A stretch of 27,849 nucleotides of DNA from a virus. Under the pieces are notes generated by a model. It did not search any database. It was not told the origin of the DNA and saw only the letters and a program-made list of their open reading frames with translations. Shown here piece by piece: positions 1-6,742 of the stretch (its first letter is position 1; each line of letters starts with the position of its first letter). Location: the IMG/VR virus record IMGVR_UViG_3300022929_000157, positions 1 through 27,849 of that record, one strand, 5' to 3'. The translations under genes and the position numbers were made by a program.

Positions 1-300
1 CTTTGCTTCAAGCGTGACATCGTCGCCTTGAATGACGGCCTTTCTGTCGCCTCGCTTATCGTAGTCTAACGAATGAGCAACCAACTTTGCCAACGGCGTG
101 ATAGAAGCATGAGCGTAAAGGTAGTTAGTGGTCATTTGCTTGGCGTAGGAAAGTGCCTCGCCGGAAGCAACTTCCATGACCCGTGCGATGTCCTTCTGCA
201 AGTTATCCAACATACGGTTGAATTCTCTTGAATCTACATGGATTGTCATTGACCCATGCGAAGAAGATTTCGTCATGGGTTGATAGTGGACGCCCTTCAT
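1..300 (-). CDS. HK97 gp10-like head-tail/minor tail protein, partial
   Basis: The frame is open for 100 codons from an ATG at 300 to the window edge, so the C-terminus is missing. The ATG overlaps the TGA of the upstream connector gene (TGATG), indicating translational coupling. The visible N-terminal part reads as a helical protein with a segment around DSREFNRMLDNLQKDIARV followed by GEALSYAKQMT, which resembles the start of HK97 gp10-type tail-completion proteins. Position straight after a connector-like gene in the virion operon fits this role. Family assignment is inference from pattern and gene order. Later starts at Met9 or Met18 are possible. Confidence 0.6.
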   Translation of the reverse strand, partial: MKGVHYQPMTKSSSHGSMTIHVDSREFNRMLDNLQKDIARVMEVASGEALSYAKQMTTNYLYAHASITPLAKLVAHSLDYDKRGDRKAVIQGDDVTLEAK

Positions 301-836
301 CAATCCACACTCCCCAAGTGGGCCAGCCGCTTGAGGTTCATGTAGCCCCGCTCTCGCAGGTTGTTTCCACGGATTGTCCCATCGTTGCTGGCGGTTTGAA
401 AGACGGACTCATCCTCAAGATAATATGCGGCGGCTATGTCGGCGCAAATCTCACGCAGAACATGGGCCATTTCACCTTCCTGCACAGTGACTCCCGAAGC
501 ATGGCTAAAAGAGATACCTGTGACGCCGGTAAGGTCGTTGGAGGATTTACCCGTCCATTTGAAAGAGTCGCCGTCCACATTTCCGTTTCCAGCACTTGAA
601 AAGCCGGATGCGTCAGACAGGGTGATTGTCGTTGCACCTGCGCTGATTGCGCCGCTGAGAGTCGTTTCAGCGATGTGGTCACTTGGGACATCACGCCCAT
701 AATCACGGAAGGTTTGGTCAATGTCAATCGTAGCACGACGAATGACACTGGTTAGACGATTTGAAGCACGGCTTCGCTGTGCGCTGTCAAGAGCAAGGCG
801 AGAGCCAACATCGGATGTAGTGCAATAGTAGACCAT
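300..836 (-). CDS. Head-tail connector-like protein
   Basis: 178 aa. Residues about 1-50 (VYYCTTSDVGSRLALD, then helices ending IDQTFRDYG) resemble the N-terminal helices of gp6-type head-tail connector proteins. A Gly/Thr/Ser-rich beta insertion follows (about 60-120, TLSGAISAGATTITLSDAS), then C-terminal helices (LREICADIAAAYYLEDE). Connectors form the ring between portal and tail. The ATG at 836 was chosen over the GTG at 839, and it abuts the TGA of the preceding 49-aa gene. A gp10-like gene follows directly, the order seen in many siphovirus-type head-tail modules. Function is inferred from fold pattern and position. Confidence 0.6.
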   Translation of the reverse strand: MVYYCTTSDVGSRLALDSAQRSRASNRLTSVIRRATIDIDQTFRDYGRDVPSDHIAETTLSGAISAGATTITLSDASGFSSAGNGNVDGDSFKWTGKSSNDLTGVTGISFSHASGVTVQEGEMAHVLREICADIAAAYYLEDESVFQTASNDGTIRGNNLRERGYMNLKRLAHLGSVD

Positions 837-985
837 CACATCGCCCCCTGCACATCAACGCCAAGCGAAGCGAACAGGGCAACTGCGGCATACTTGAGAT
901 ACTTTGCCATTGTAGACAACTCAAAAACGGCTTGCTCAAGCAGAACAAGTCGTTGTTCTATGGAGTCAAACCGCTCGTCGCTCAT
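836..985 (-). CDS. 49-aa coiled-coil plus membrane-helix protein
   Basis: 49 aa. The N-terminal half is a short amphipathic coiled coil (RFDSIEQRLVLLEQAVFELS). The C-terminal half is a hydrophobic helix (YLKYAAVALFASLGVDV) that could cross a membrane. This layout recalls XhlA-like lysis-associated proteins of bacterial phages, but nothing specific supports that name. The start ATG overlaps the stop of the 68-aa gene (ATGA) and its stop overlaps the connector start, so it is embedded in a coupled operon. It is a candidate holin-like or virion membrane component. Confidence 0.6.
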   Translation of the reverse strand: MSDERFDSIEQRLVLLEQAVFELSTMAKYLKYAAVALFASLGVDVQGAM

Positions 986-1188
986 TCTTCTTCGCCTTCC
1001 AATTTTTCTACGGTGTCTTTGACCATTTCAACCACCTCTTCGGCGGCGTCAAGAATTTCATCAACAGTGATTTTGCCATCGGCCTTCATTTCTTTCCACT
1101 TGGCAAGCAACCATTTGCCAGCGTAGGCAAGCACGAGTAGGTCAACTAAAATAGCGGTTCCGATAAGTAGCATTGTCTCAATGTCCAT
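982..1188 (-). CDS. 68-aa single-pass membrane protein
   Basis: 68 aa with one N-terminal hydrophobic helix (about residues 6-28, LLIGTAILVDLLVLAYAG) followed by a charged helical tail rich in Glu and Lys (about 35-68). An AAGGAGG ribosome site lies about 8 nt before the ATG. It is followed by the 49-aa coiled-coil/membrane gene with a 4-nt overlap, so the two probably act together. Small membrane proteins next to structural genes are common holin or virion-entry candidates. No family was recognised. Confidence 0.65.
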   Translation of the reverse strand: MDIETMLLIGTAILVDLLVLAYAGKWLLAKWKEMKADGKITVDEILDAAEEVVEMVKDTVEKLEGEEE

Positions 1189-1192
1189 GTCT

Positions 1193-1366
1193 TTAGTCCT
1201 CCTTGTGGTATAAGACTTCCTTTGCGGCGGATAGCGGGATGACGGTAAAATGGCGGTTTTCCCCTACCCGATAAATCTTGTAGCCATGAGGTGTCTCTTC
1301 AATGTTGACATTGGTGTAGCACCGTTCCGGCGGTTGATATACAATTTTTCCTTTTCTTTTACTCAT
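1193..1366 (-). CDS. 57-aa basic hypothetical protein
   Basis: 57 aa starting MSKRKGKIVYQPPERC, with a basic N-terminus and a beta-like C-terminal part (GYKIYRVGENRHFTVIPLS). The ATG at 1366 was chosen because an AAGGTGA ribosome site lies 6-7 nt upstream. The longer frame to 1408 starts inside a poly-A/T tract and overlaps another small gene. It sits in the virion operon between a 32-aa and a 68-aa gene. Function unknown. Confidence 0.6.
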   Translation of the reverse strand: MSKRKGKIVYQPPERCYTNVNIEETPHGYKIYRVGENRHFTVIPLSAAKEVLYHKED

Positions 1367-1457
1367 TTTTTTCACCTTTTTTTTTCTTAAAAATACGATT
1401 GCGAACAACTTGTTGCTTCATTATCATGTCTACATATTCTTCTAACCATTTATCCAT
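1359..1457 (-). CDS. 32-aa basic micro-ORF
   Basis: 32 codons: MDKWLEEYVDMIMKQQVVRN followed by a Lys-rich tail. The ATG lies 8 nt inside the end of the 61-aa gene and the TAA lies just inside the start of the 57-aa gene, so it exactly bridges two genes in the coupled operon. Its Lys-rich tail is encoded by a poly-A run, a possible slippage site. It may be a real microprotein or only a translational bridge. Confidence 0.35.
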   Translation of the reverse strand: MDKWLEEYVDMIMKQQVVRNRIFKKKKGEKNE

Positions 1458-1635
1458 TCAGCCACCCCTTGATGTCATTTGATGAAGGCATTGTTGGGTA
1501 TGTGTCGGTAGGCCAACGAGACTCAACAACTCGGTATTCGCCTGTTCTTGACAAATGAACAATCGGCAAGACTTCAAAAGTAGTCCAATCAAAATTAGGG
1601 TAGTTTTCAGTTAGAATTTCAAGCATAGACCTCAT
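1450..1635 (-). CDS. 61-aa hypothetical protein
   Basis: 61 aa beginning MRSMLEILTENYPNFDWTTF. The ATG overlaps the stop codon of the receptor-binding fibre gene and has a strong AAGGAGG site 9-10 nt upstream. The sequence is compact and acidic to neutral, with several aromatics and no membrane segment or metal motif. Its place just after the fibre gene makes a fibre-assembly chaperone or small virion protein possible, but that is only positional inference. Confidence 0.6.
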   Translation of the reverse strand: MRSMLEILTENYPNFDWTTFEVLPIVHLSRTGEYRVVESRWPTDTYPTMPSSNDIKGWLNG

Positions 1636-3551
1636 TATTCAAGCCTCCTTACATCAATAAATGTCCTTGTTTCGGGGCCAGCAAGCACCCCTCCAATTTC
1701 CCAAGTGCGACCAGCGCAAAATGCGCTAAAGAAAACTTGACTGCCTGTCGTCAAATAAACGGTTGAAACACCGCTTCCCGAATACCTGTCAATCGTGGAG
1801 GTTCGGTTTCGGAACGACAGAATATCACCTGTATTTGAAGAGGTGGATGAAATCGTGAGCCGATAATCAATGGTTGAACCTCCCGATATGCCCGCCAAAA
1901 AACCTGCAAAGGTGAATTGATACAGTCCATCGGCGTTGATAGTAAGATAGTCGGGAGTGACTGGGTTAAAACTGAAATCAGTTATGCTCGTAGGGTCATA
2001 TTGTTCGTATAGCAAAGCCGAACCCGAAAGCCCAAATTGGCCGAAAGATAATTGTTCAGTTGAACCATTAGTAAGAGATGTTATGGAAGAATCAAGAACA
2101 AACTTTTGATATTGACCCTTGATAGCACCTTGAGCCGCCGTAGCGTAGTCTGCTGAATTGAATGCCTTGACTTGTGCGAGATTGGTCACCTCGGAGTCCA
2201 TGAGCGCACCAGCGGCTTGAACATTGGTTGCATTGGTCACATCTGCGCCATCATCAACATTAAGATGGGACAGCATACTGGTTTTATCAACACCGAGAGC
2301 GATTGTTCCACTTGTTGTGATAGGAGAGCCCGAATCAACCTCTATACCATCCGAACCTGTCAAAGCAACTGATGTGACAGTCCCGCTACCCCCACCACCA
2401 CCTCCGCCGACTTCGCTTGAGCCGAGATACAATTTGTTGCTGTCTCCACTGTTAAGCCAAAGGGTGTTTGCGGCTACGCCACCGGGATTGCTGGCTTGTG
2501 GATTCAATTCAAGGCCAGTAGGGTCAATAAGTCCGTCCACATCTAACTTACCTGTGATATGGAAATCACCATTGACTTTGGGCATCGGGCCGGAAGCATG
2601 ACGGGGACTGCGATAGATACCGGGTGAGATTTGACTAAACGACCATGTGCCTCGTAACTTGGGCGTTTTGATTGAGCGAATATCGGCACCTTGCGAAGTG
2701 TCATCCACAGGCCCTTTCAACACTACACCGTCGTCTATTTCAAATTCTTCAACGGAAATGTAGGTGTTGTCACTCATCAAGCATTTGTGTCCAGCGGTAT
2801 TTGCTTTTAGCACAATTTTACGATAATACGCCTCAAAACCCGACGGCATACCATTTGCCCCTGCTGTTGGAATGTAAAACCCACCAACCGTAGCGTAGTA
2901 TTCTACGGTAGCCAATCCAAAGTCAATGCTGGTGCTGGTGATTGAAAATGCTGTAAAAGAAAATACTTTGAGTCTGTCATTGTCTACCAAGTCGCCATCC
3001 GGTGAAAAATCTGTCGGAGAAGATACCGTAAAAGAATCAAAGGTGGCTTTTCCGCTGGTTCCGGTAGGTGCTACATAGTCCGGTGCAAAACGACCGGTAG
3101 TTAAGGTCACCGTAGGATGCGCCCCATCATCAAATTTAGTCACGGGAGTAGACGACCCAAGCATTTCAAAAATGACACCTGTTGCATCCCCGCTGTCCCC
3201 AATCAGCGCAAATCTTTCGTTGTAAGTTTTGTATGAGCCAAAAAAGTTAGGGGATGCGCCGTGTTCAAAAATAATTTTTGTTCCGGCGGCAGGTGCAACT
3301 GTTCCGTCAAGAAATAATCCTTTTACCCTCATATTATGTATAAGGTTTAGGCTATGTGTAAAGTCCGATTCAATGATAATTTCATCAACAGAAAAAGCCG
3401 ATGCGGGAAGTGCAATATCCCAATCACAATCTTGAAGTCCTTGGTCGTTAAAAATAACAACATCGCCCGCCGCCGGTGAACCAACCGGAAGCCAATTAGT
3501 GTTATCGCTTGCGCTTGTAGAAGCCGAACCACTCCAAAAATAATTCGTCAT
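1635..3551 (-). CDS. Receptor-binding fibre/spike with C1q/TNF-like tip
   Basis: About 638 aa (residue numbers below count from a TTG at 3557, two codons upstream). The N-terminal part (about 5-300) is Gly/Thr/Ser-rich beta sequence (FWSGSASTSASDNTNWLP, DVVIFNDQ), like beta-helix or lectin-like virion proteins. A seven-Gly run at about 384-390 is followed by GTVTSVALTGSDGIEVDSG and SPITTSGTIAL, a motif typical of marine phage fibres, then NVDDGADVTNATNVQAAGAL. The C-terminus (about 480-640), with NADGLYQFTFAGFLAG, resembles a C1q/TNF-like jelly-roll tip that usually trimerises and binds receptors. ATG 3551 is preferred because GAGG lies 8 nt before it. It is the best candidate for host recognition. 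Confidence 0.75.
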   Translation of the reverse strand: MTNYFWSGSASTSASDNTNWLPVGSPAAGDVVIFNDQGLQDCDWDIALPASAFSVDEIIIESDFTHSLNLIHNMRVKGLFLDGTVAPAAGTKIIFEHGASPNFFGSYKTYNERFALIGDSGDATGVIFEMLGSSTPVTKFDDGAHPTVTLTTGRFAPDYVAPTGTSGKATFDSFTVSSPTDFSPDGDLVDNDRLKVFSFTAFSITSTSIDFGLATVEYYATVGGFYIPTAGANGMPSGFEAYYRKIVLKANTAGHKCLMSDNTYISVEEFEIDDGVVLKGPVDDTSQGADIRSIKTPKLRGTWSFSQISPGIYRSPRHASGPMPKVNGDFHITGKLDVDGLIDPTGLELNPQASNPGGVAANTLWLNSGDSNKLYLGSSEVGGGGGGGSGTVTSVALTGSDGIEVDSGSPITTSGTIALGVDKTSMLSHLNVDDGADVTNATNVQAAGALMDSEVTNLAQVKAFNSADYATAAQGAIKGQYQKFVLDSSITSLTNGSTEQLSFGQFGLSGSALLYEQYDPTSITDFSFNPVTPDYLTINADGLYQFTFAGFLAGISGGSTIDYRLTISSTSSNTGDILSFRNRTSTIDRYSGSGVSTVYLTTGSQVFFSAFCAGRTWEIGGVLAGPETRTFIDVRRLE

Positions 3552-3553
3552 GT

Positions 3554-3940
3554 TCAAAGCCTCGTCTTGGTTTTACCGGTTTTTAAGGCCGTTCCACCAA
3601 CTTCCGAGATAAGAGCGAGCATATCCTCGCCACGCTTAATGAAGCCCCGCAACTGTGCGGTTAGCCGAATGTCTTGCTCTTTTCGCTCGGACTCGTTGAC
3701 ATACGAAGGAATTGTATCAATCATCACCTGCAAACAATCAGCACAAACAAGAGCCTTAATGGCAGTTTCCTTTTGTGCTTCTGTCACTACATTGGGTGAG
3801 TCGGCGGCGAGAACGCTTCGGTTGCGGGCGGATTTGTTGACCTGCTCGGTTCTCATGCTAATATATTCGGTGATAGTAGCGTCGTTCAAGCCTCGTGGCC
3901 TGTTGAGTAAATCACGAATGTTGTCCGTGGTCACGGTCAT
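3554..3940 (-). CDS. Helical connector/tail-completion-like protein
   Basis: 128 aa, mostly helical, starting MTVTTDNIRDLLNRPRGL with helices around ITEYISMRTEQVNKSAR and TAIKALVCADCLQVMID. The pattern of short N-terminal helices followed by packed helices fits small head-tail connector or completion proteins of HK97-like viruses. An AGGTGAAGAAG ribosome site precedes the ATG. It overlaps the upstream 117-aa gene by 4 nt and precedes the fibre. It sits in the virion module, but the exact role is not shown by the sequence. Confidence 0.5.
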   Translation of the reverse strand: MTVTTDNIRDLLNRPRGLNDATITEYISMRTEQVNKSARNRSVLAADSPNVVTEAQKETAIKALVCADCLQVMIDTIPSYVNESERKEQDIRLTAQLRGFIKRGEDMLALISEVGGTALKTGKTKTRL

Positions 3941-4290
3941 TCTTCTTCACCTAACCCATTGACAGGCCATTTGTCGTTAAAATCTTTGGGGACATCAATG
4001 ACTTCAACTCCTTTTGGTGCAACGGGTGTGCGACCAAGCACAAAAACCAACTTGGTTTCAACGATTTCCTTAGCCATGCGACTATCGGGAATCCAATAGG
4101 TGTTTGCGTCGGGAAGTAGCGACAGGGGACTGTTGGGTTTGCGTGAAGCAGGTTTGGCTAAACGAACAAGCCATCCGTTGCGGGATAACCAATGTTCGGC
4201 TCGGTGACGAAGGTCTGCGACTTTTGCGCCTTCGGGAATAACGATACCTTTTTTGTTGAGTTGTTTAACCAATTTTGCACGCTCGCTCAT
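3937..4290 (-). CDS. Virion-module protein with SAP/HeH-like N-terminus
   Basis: 117 aa. Residues about 5-35 (KLVKQLNKKGIVIPEGAKVA followed by DLRHRAEHW) have the helix-extended-helix pattern of SAP/HeH/LEM-like motifs, which bind nucleic acid or occur at the ends of phage structural proteins. The rest is probably beta (IVETKLVFVLGRTPVAPKG). The ATG overlaps the stop of the 39-aa gene (ATGA). It lies between the decoration-like gene and the connector-like gene, so a small capsid or head-completion protein is plausible. Confidence 0.5.
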   Translation of the reverse strand: MSERAKLVKQLNKKGIVIPEGAKVADLRHRAEHWLSRNGWLVRLAKPASRKPNSPLSLLPDANTYWIPDSRMAKEIVETKLVFVLGRTPVAPKGVEVIDVPKDFNDKWPVNGLGEEE

Positions 4291-4406
4291 GCCTTCTTCT
4301 CCTTCTTTGCTCTACTACTCTTCTTTGGTTTTACCAGTAAATAACGGTTAGACTTGACATCCCAACGGTAAATATCACCGTTTTTGTCTGTCCATTCTTC
4401 AATCAC
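4287..4406 (-). CDS. 39-aa basic protein, GTG start
   Basis: 39 aa with a GTG start and an AGGTGA site 7 nt upstream. The N-terminal IEEWTDKNGDIYRWDVKSNR looks like a short beta hairpin and the C-terminus is strongly basic (KPKKSSRAKKEKK). The stop overlaps the start of the 117-aa gene (ATGA), which supports it as a real gene in the coupled virion operon. A basic tail could contact packaged DNA, but this is inference. Confidence 0.55.
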   Translation of the reverse strand: MIEEWTDKNGDIYRWDVKSNRYLLVKPKKSSRAKKEKKA

Positions 4407-4420
4407 GAAGAATCACCTAA

Positions 4421-4882
4421 TCAGTTGCCTTCAATGTATTCAACATTGATGAAGAAAACACCTGCCGTCAAAGCGGCGGTTGCCACGGTTGCGACAACTG
4501 GCGTAGGGACACCCATTTTCAAGGGAAGGTCGTTGGTTCCAGCAAAAACAGCATCCAAAGTTAGCGAAGCCTTACCAGTAGCGGCCTTGAAGGCATCTGT
4601 GTTGCCAAGCAGACCAAAAGCGACGGTAGCCGAACCACTTGAAGTGACTGCCGTTTCAATTTCAATCGTTGCGTTGGTGATAATCGCATTTTCGGGAATC
4701 AGTTGAGCCGTTCCACTTTCGTCATTGAGCGTGATAGCCCCAACTGCACCACCGTCAGTAGCAAACGAATACTTGAATGAAAGGTGCTTTGGTTGGTTCC
4801 CGTCAGTCTTGGCGTTGCTAACAGCGTCGTCAGCGAGATACTTCGTTTCCACGAAGTCTTGAAACTTTCGGTTTTGAGCCAA
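4421..4882 (-). CDS. Beta-rich capsid decoration/head-fibre-like protein
   Basis: 153 aa, start TTG at 4882 with GAGGTGA 5 nt upstream. The central part (IPENAIITNATIEIETAVTS followed by SGSATVAFGLLGN) matches a pattern often seen in marine phage virion proteins next to the capsid gene: an extended-beta segment after LIPxNAIIT, then ATVAFG. It lies directly downstream of the major capsid gene, where decoration, head-fibre or adaptor subunits are usual. The non-ATG start may lower its level relative to capsid. Role inferred from position and sequence style. Confidence 0.55.
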   Translation of the reverse strand: MAQNRKFQDFVETKYLADDAVSNAKTDGNQPKHLSFKYSFATDGGAVGAITLNDESGTAQLIPENAIITNATIEIETAVTSSGSATVAFGLLGNTDAFKAATGKASLTLDAVFAGTNDLPLKMGVPTPVVATVATAALTAGVFFINVEYIEGN

Positions 4883-4892
4883 TTAACTCACC

Positions 4893-5825
4893 TCAAATGA
4901 CACCGGTAATCTTGGCAATACGGTTTGAGGTTCCAGCGGAAGCACCGTCTTGGTGTTCGTGAACCACTGAGCCCATGTAGCCGGTCAAGAGCCAGTCAAA
5001 ACCAACGCCGGGAAGGCGGGTCAACTCGGTTTCTTGGTAGCCAGCACCGTTGTAGGTGAAGAATTCAGCCGTTTCGGCACCGGGAATCAACAGGAGAGCA
5101 TCGGAACCAATGGCGGCGGAGGCGGCACCCTCAAGGAGTTTTCCGCCCGTGTAGTCTCGCGTGTAGTAGATGGTCATGTTGGCGACTCGGCGCATGTGGT
5201 CTTGAAGGGACTCCACGACATTCCCGTAGAGTTGGGTGTTCAAGAGGGCACTTCGGGTGGAGGCAGGGAGGATGAGAGCCATTGGCTCGTCGCCCGACAC
5301 ACGGCCTTCTGCGAAGATTTTGTCCATGGTTGCCAAGAGGTCAGACTCTTCATCAGCCGAAGCACTACCGAAGGTTGCGGTTGCGGCTTGAGACTGTCCA
5401 GCACCAGCATGAAGGGTGGAAAGAATGTTGTTGTCTATGACATCTGCACGGCCACGGACAATAGCAAGTTGCTGGCGGTCAATGTTCTCAAAGGACTCAC
5501 CACGGAGGCGCACAGTGTCAAGGAACACACAGCGACCTTGACCCTTCTGCAACTTCACGGTGTAGTTGCTGGTGCCAATCTTGGTTGGGTCAACCGTTGC
5601 GGCGTCGTCCAGCGGGTAGGAGAAGGTTCCTTGAACACCGGTGTACCACTTGAATTCAAGCCAAGGGACGGTTCGGGTTCCAACGACCTGCGTTCCGACT
5701 GCAATACGGGTGGATTGAAGTTGAATGAAGTCTCGTAGGGTCTGCTCAAGAACGGCGTCACCGGTTCCGAAGGGGCCAGCGGCGGCGGATGCGTTCGTCA
5801 TAATGTCTTCCAAAGATTTGTTCAT
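4893..5825 (-). CDS. HK97-fold major capsid protein
   Basis: 310 aa, the usual size for a processed or short HK97-fold capsid protein. The order is typical: an N-terminal helical region (LEQTLRDFIQLQSTRIAVGT), a beta E-loop region (VPWLEFKWYTGVQGTFSYPL), a spine-helix-like segment (IDRQQLAIVRGRADVIDNNI), a P-domain segment (DEPMALILPASTRSALLN), and a C-terminal A-domain strand (GSDALLLIPGAETAEFFTY). A GGAGAGG site precedes the ATG. It follows the protease/scaffold and cement genes in canonical capsid-module order. It forms the icosahedral shell. Confidence 0.85.
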   Translation of the reverse strand: MNKSLEDIMTNASAAAGPFGTGDAVLEQTLRDFIQLQSTRIAVGTQVVGTRTVPWLEFKWYTGVQGTFSYPLDDAATVDPTKIGTSNYTVKLQKGQGRCVFLDTVRLRGESFENIDRQQLAIVRGRADVIDNNILSTLHAGAGQSQAATATFGSASADEESDLLATMDKIFAEGRVSGDEPMALILPASTRSALLNTQLYGNVVESLQDHMRRVANMTIYYTRDYTGGKLLEGAASAAIGSDALLLIPGAETAEFFTYNGAGYQETELTRLPGVGFDWLLTGYMGSVVHEHQDGASAGTSNRIAKITGVI

Positions 5826-5843
5826 ATTTTTCCTCTCCTTTCA

Positions 5844-6257
5844 TCAAGCAGTTGCACATTGGCTGGTGTTCACGGGGATGAGGTCGCCAGCCGTAGCGAC
5901 AGTTTCACCTTCACCGACATAGACTCCGACCAACTTATCAGACCCCGCGGTTCCTCCGACACGACCGCTACCCTTGAGGTAGACAAGTTGTCCCGTGGTG
6001 TAAGTTTCTGCGAGAGCGGCGACCATGTGGACTCCGCCCATTGGGAAGTAAGACACCGTAGCACCTGTGGTTTCAAGCACAAGGTCGGCATCTCGGCTGG
6101 ATTCGCCAGCGGACACACCCAAAGGCACATCCGTTGCGGCACCAACTTGAAGTTTGTTGTTCGTTCCATCCTTTGAAAGAATGATACCGACACCGCTAAC
6201 GGTTTCGGCATCTTTCAAAGTTGCGTTTCGGGGGTCGTTTCCTGTAAATGCTACCAT
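5844..6257 (-). CDS. DUF2190-like capsid cement protein
   Basis: 137 aa, almost entirely small beta repeats: LKDAETVSGVGIILSKDGTN, AATDVPLGVSAGESS, and YTTGQLVYLKGSGRVG with VGVYVGEGETV. The pattern of short strands with G(V/Q)(V/L)V, an 'initial value then later updates' layout, fits the DUF2190/decoration family that caps HK97-type capsids. An AGGTGA site precedes the ATG. It lies between scaffold/protease and major capsid, the usual place for a decoration protein. Confidence 0.7.
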   Translation of the reverse strand: MVAFTGNDPRNATLKDAETVSGVGIILSKDGTNNKLQVGAATDVPLGVSAGESSRDADLVLETTGATVSYFPMGGVHMVAALAETYTTGQLVYLKGSGRVGGTAGSDKLVGVYVGEGETVATAGDLIPVNTSQCATA

Positions 6258-6268
6258 TTTATTTCACC

Positions 6269-6742
6269 TCAAAGTTGTTCAAATCGTGGGGCACGAATGC
6301 GGTCGTCGCTGGTTTCAACACCGGAAAGCGTCTTGTTCCAAGCGGATGCCCAAGCGTTCCATGCTTGGCTGTAAAGGGATTCGGGAGTCTCCACCATTTT
6401 ACCGTTAAGGTAGTTTGCAACGACCTTCTCGGAGACAGGGGCAGGGGAGGATTCTTCGGAAGCCACGGCAGGTTCAGCGGGCTTCATGTCCACAACAGGT
6501 TCGGGGTGGCTCTCCTTCCAAGAGGCGATGATGGACTCAAGGGTTTCGGAGGAAAGGTCTTCGTGGCCCTTCATGCCGAGGGAGGTTGCGGCTTCAACGA
6601 GGGACAGGCGGGATTCTTCGTGCTTTGCGGCTTCCATAGCACGCATGTTTTCCAATTCTGCACGGGCAAGCACCAATTCTGCTTGAAGGGCTTCCATTTC
6701 ACTCGCTTGAGCGTTTTCTTCAACAATATGTTCTTCGGACAT
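6269..6742 (-). CDS. Nested in-frame scaffold protein (internal start)
   Basis: In-frame start at Met624 of the protease gene would give a 157-aa protein: an acidic coiled coil (EMEALQAELVLARAELENMR), a helical region, and a Pro/Ala/Glu-rich C-terminus. AAAGGAG lies 9 nt before this ATG, a stronger ribosome site than that of the full-length start. It would make a free scaffold from the protease gene, the same logic as lambda C/Nu3. The ribosome site and coiled coil are seen; separate expression is inference. Confidence 0.5.
   Translation of the reverse strand: MSEEHIVEENAQASEMEALQAELVLARAELENMRAMEAAKHEESRLSLVEAATSLGMKGHEDLSSETLESIIASWKESHPEPVVDMKPAEPAVASEESSPAPVSEKVVANYLNGKMVETPESLYSQAWNAWASAWNKTLSGVETSDDRIRAPRFEQL

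Noticed and set aside
5034-5738. A 234-codon forward ORF antisense to the major capsid gene.
   Set aside because: The minus-strand capsid frame has clear family features and a ribosome site; the forward frame is a shadow.
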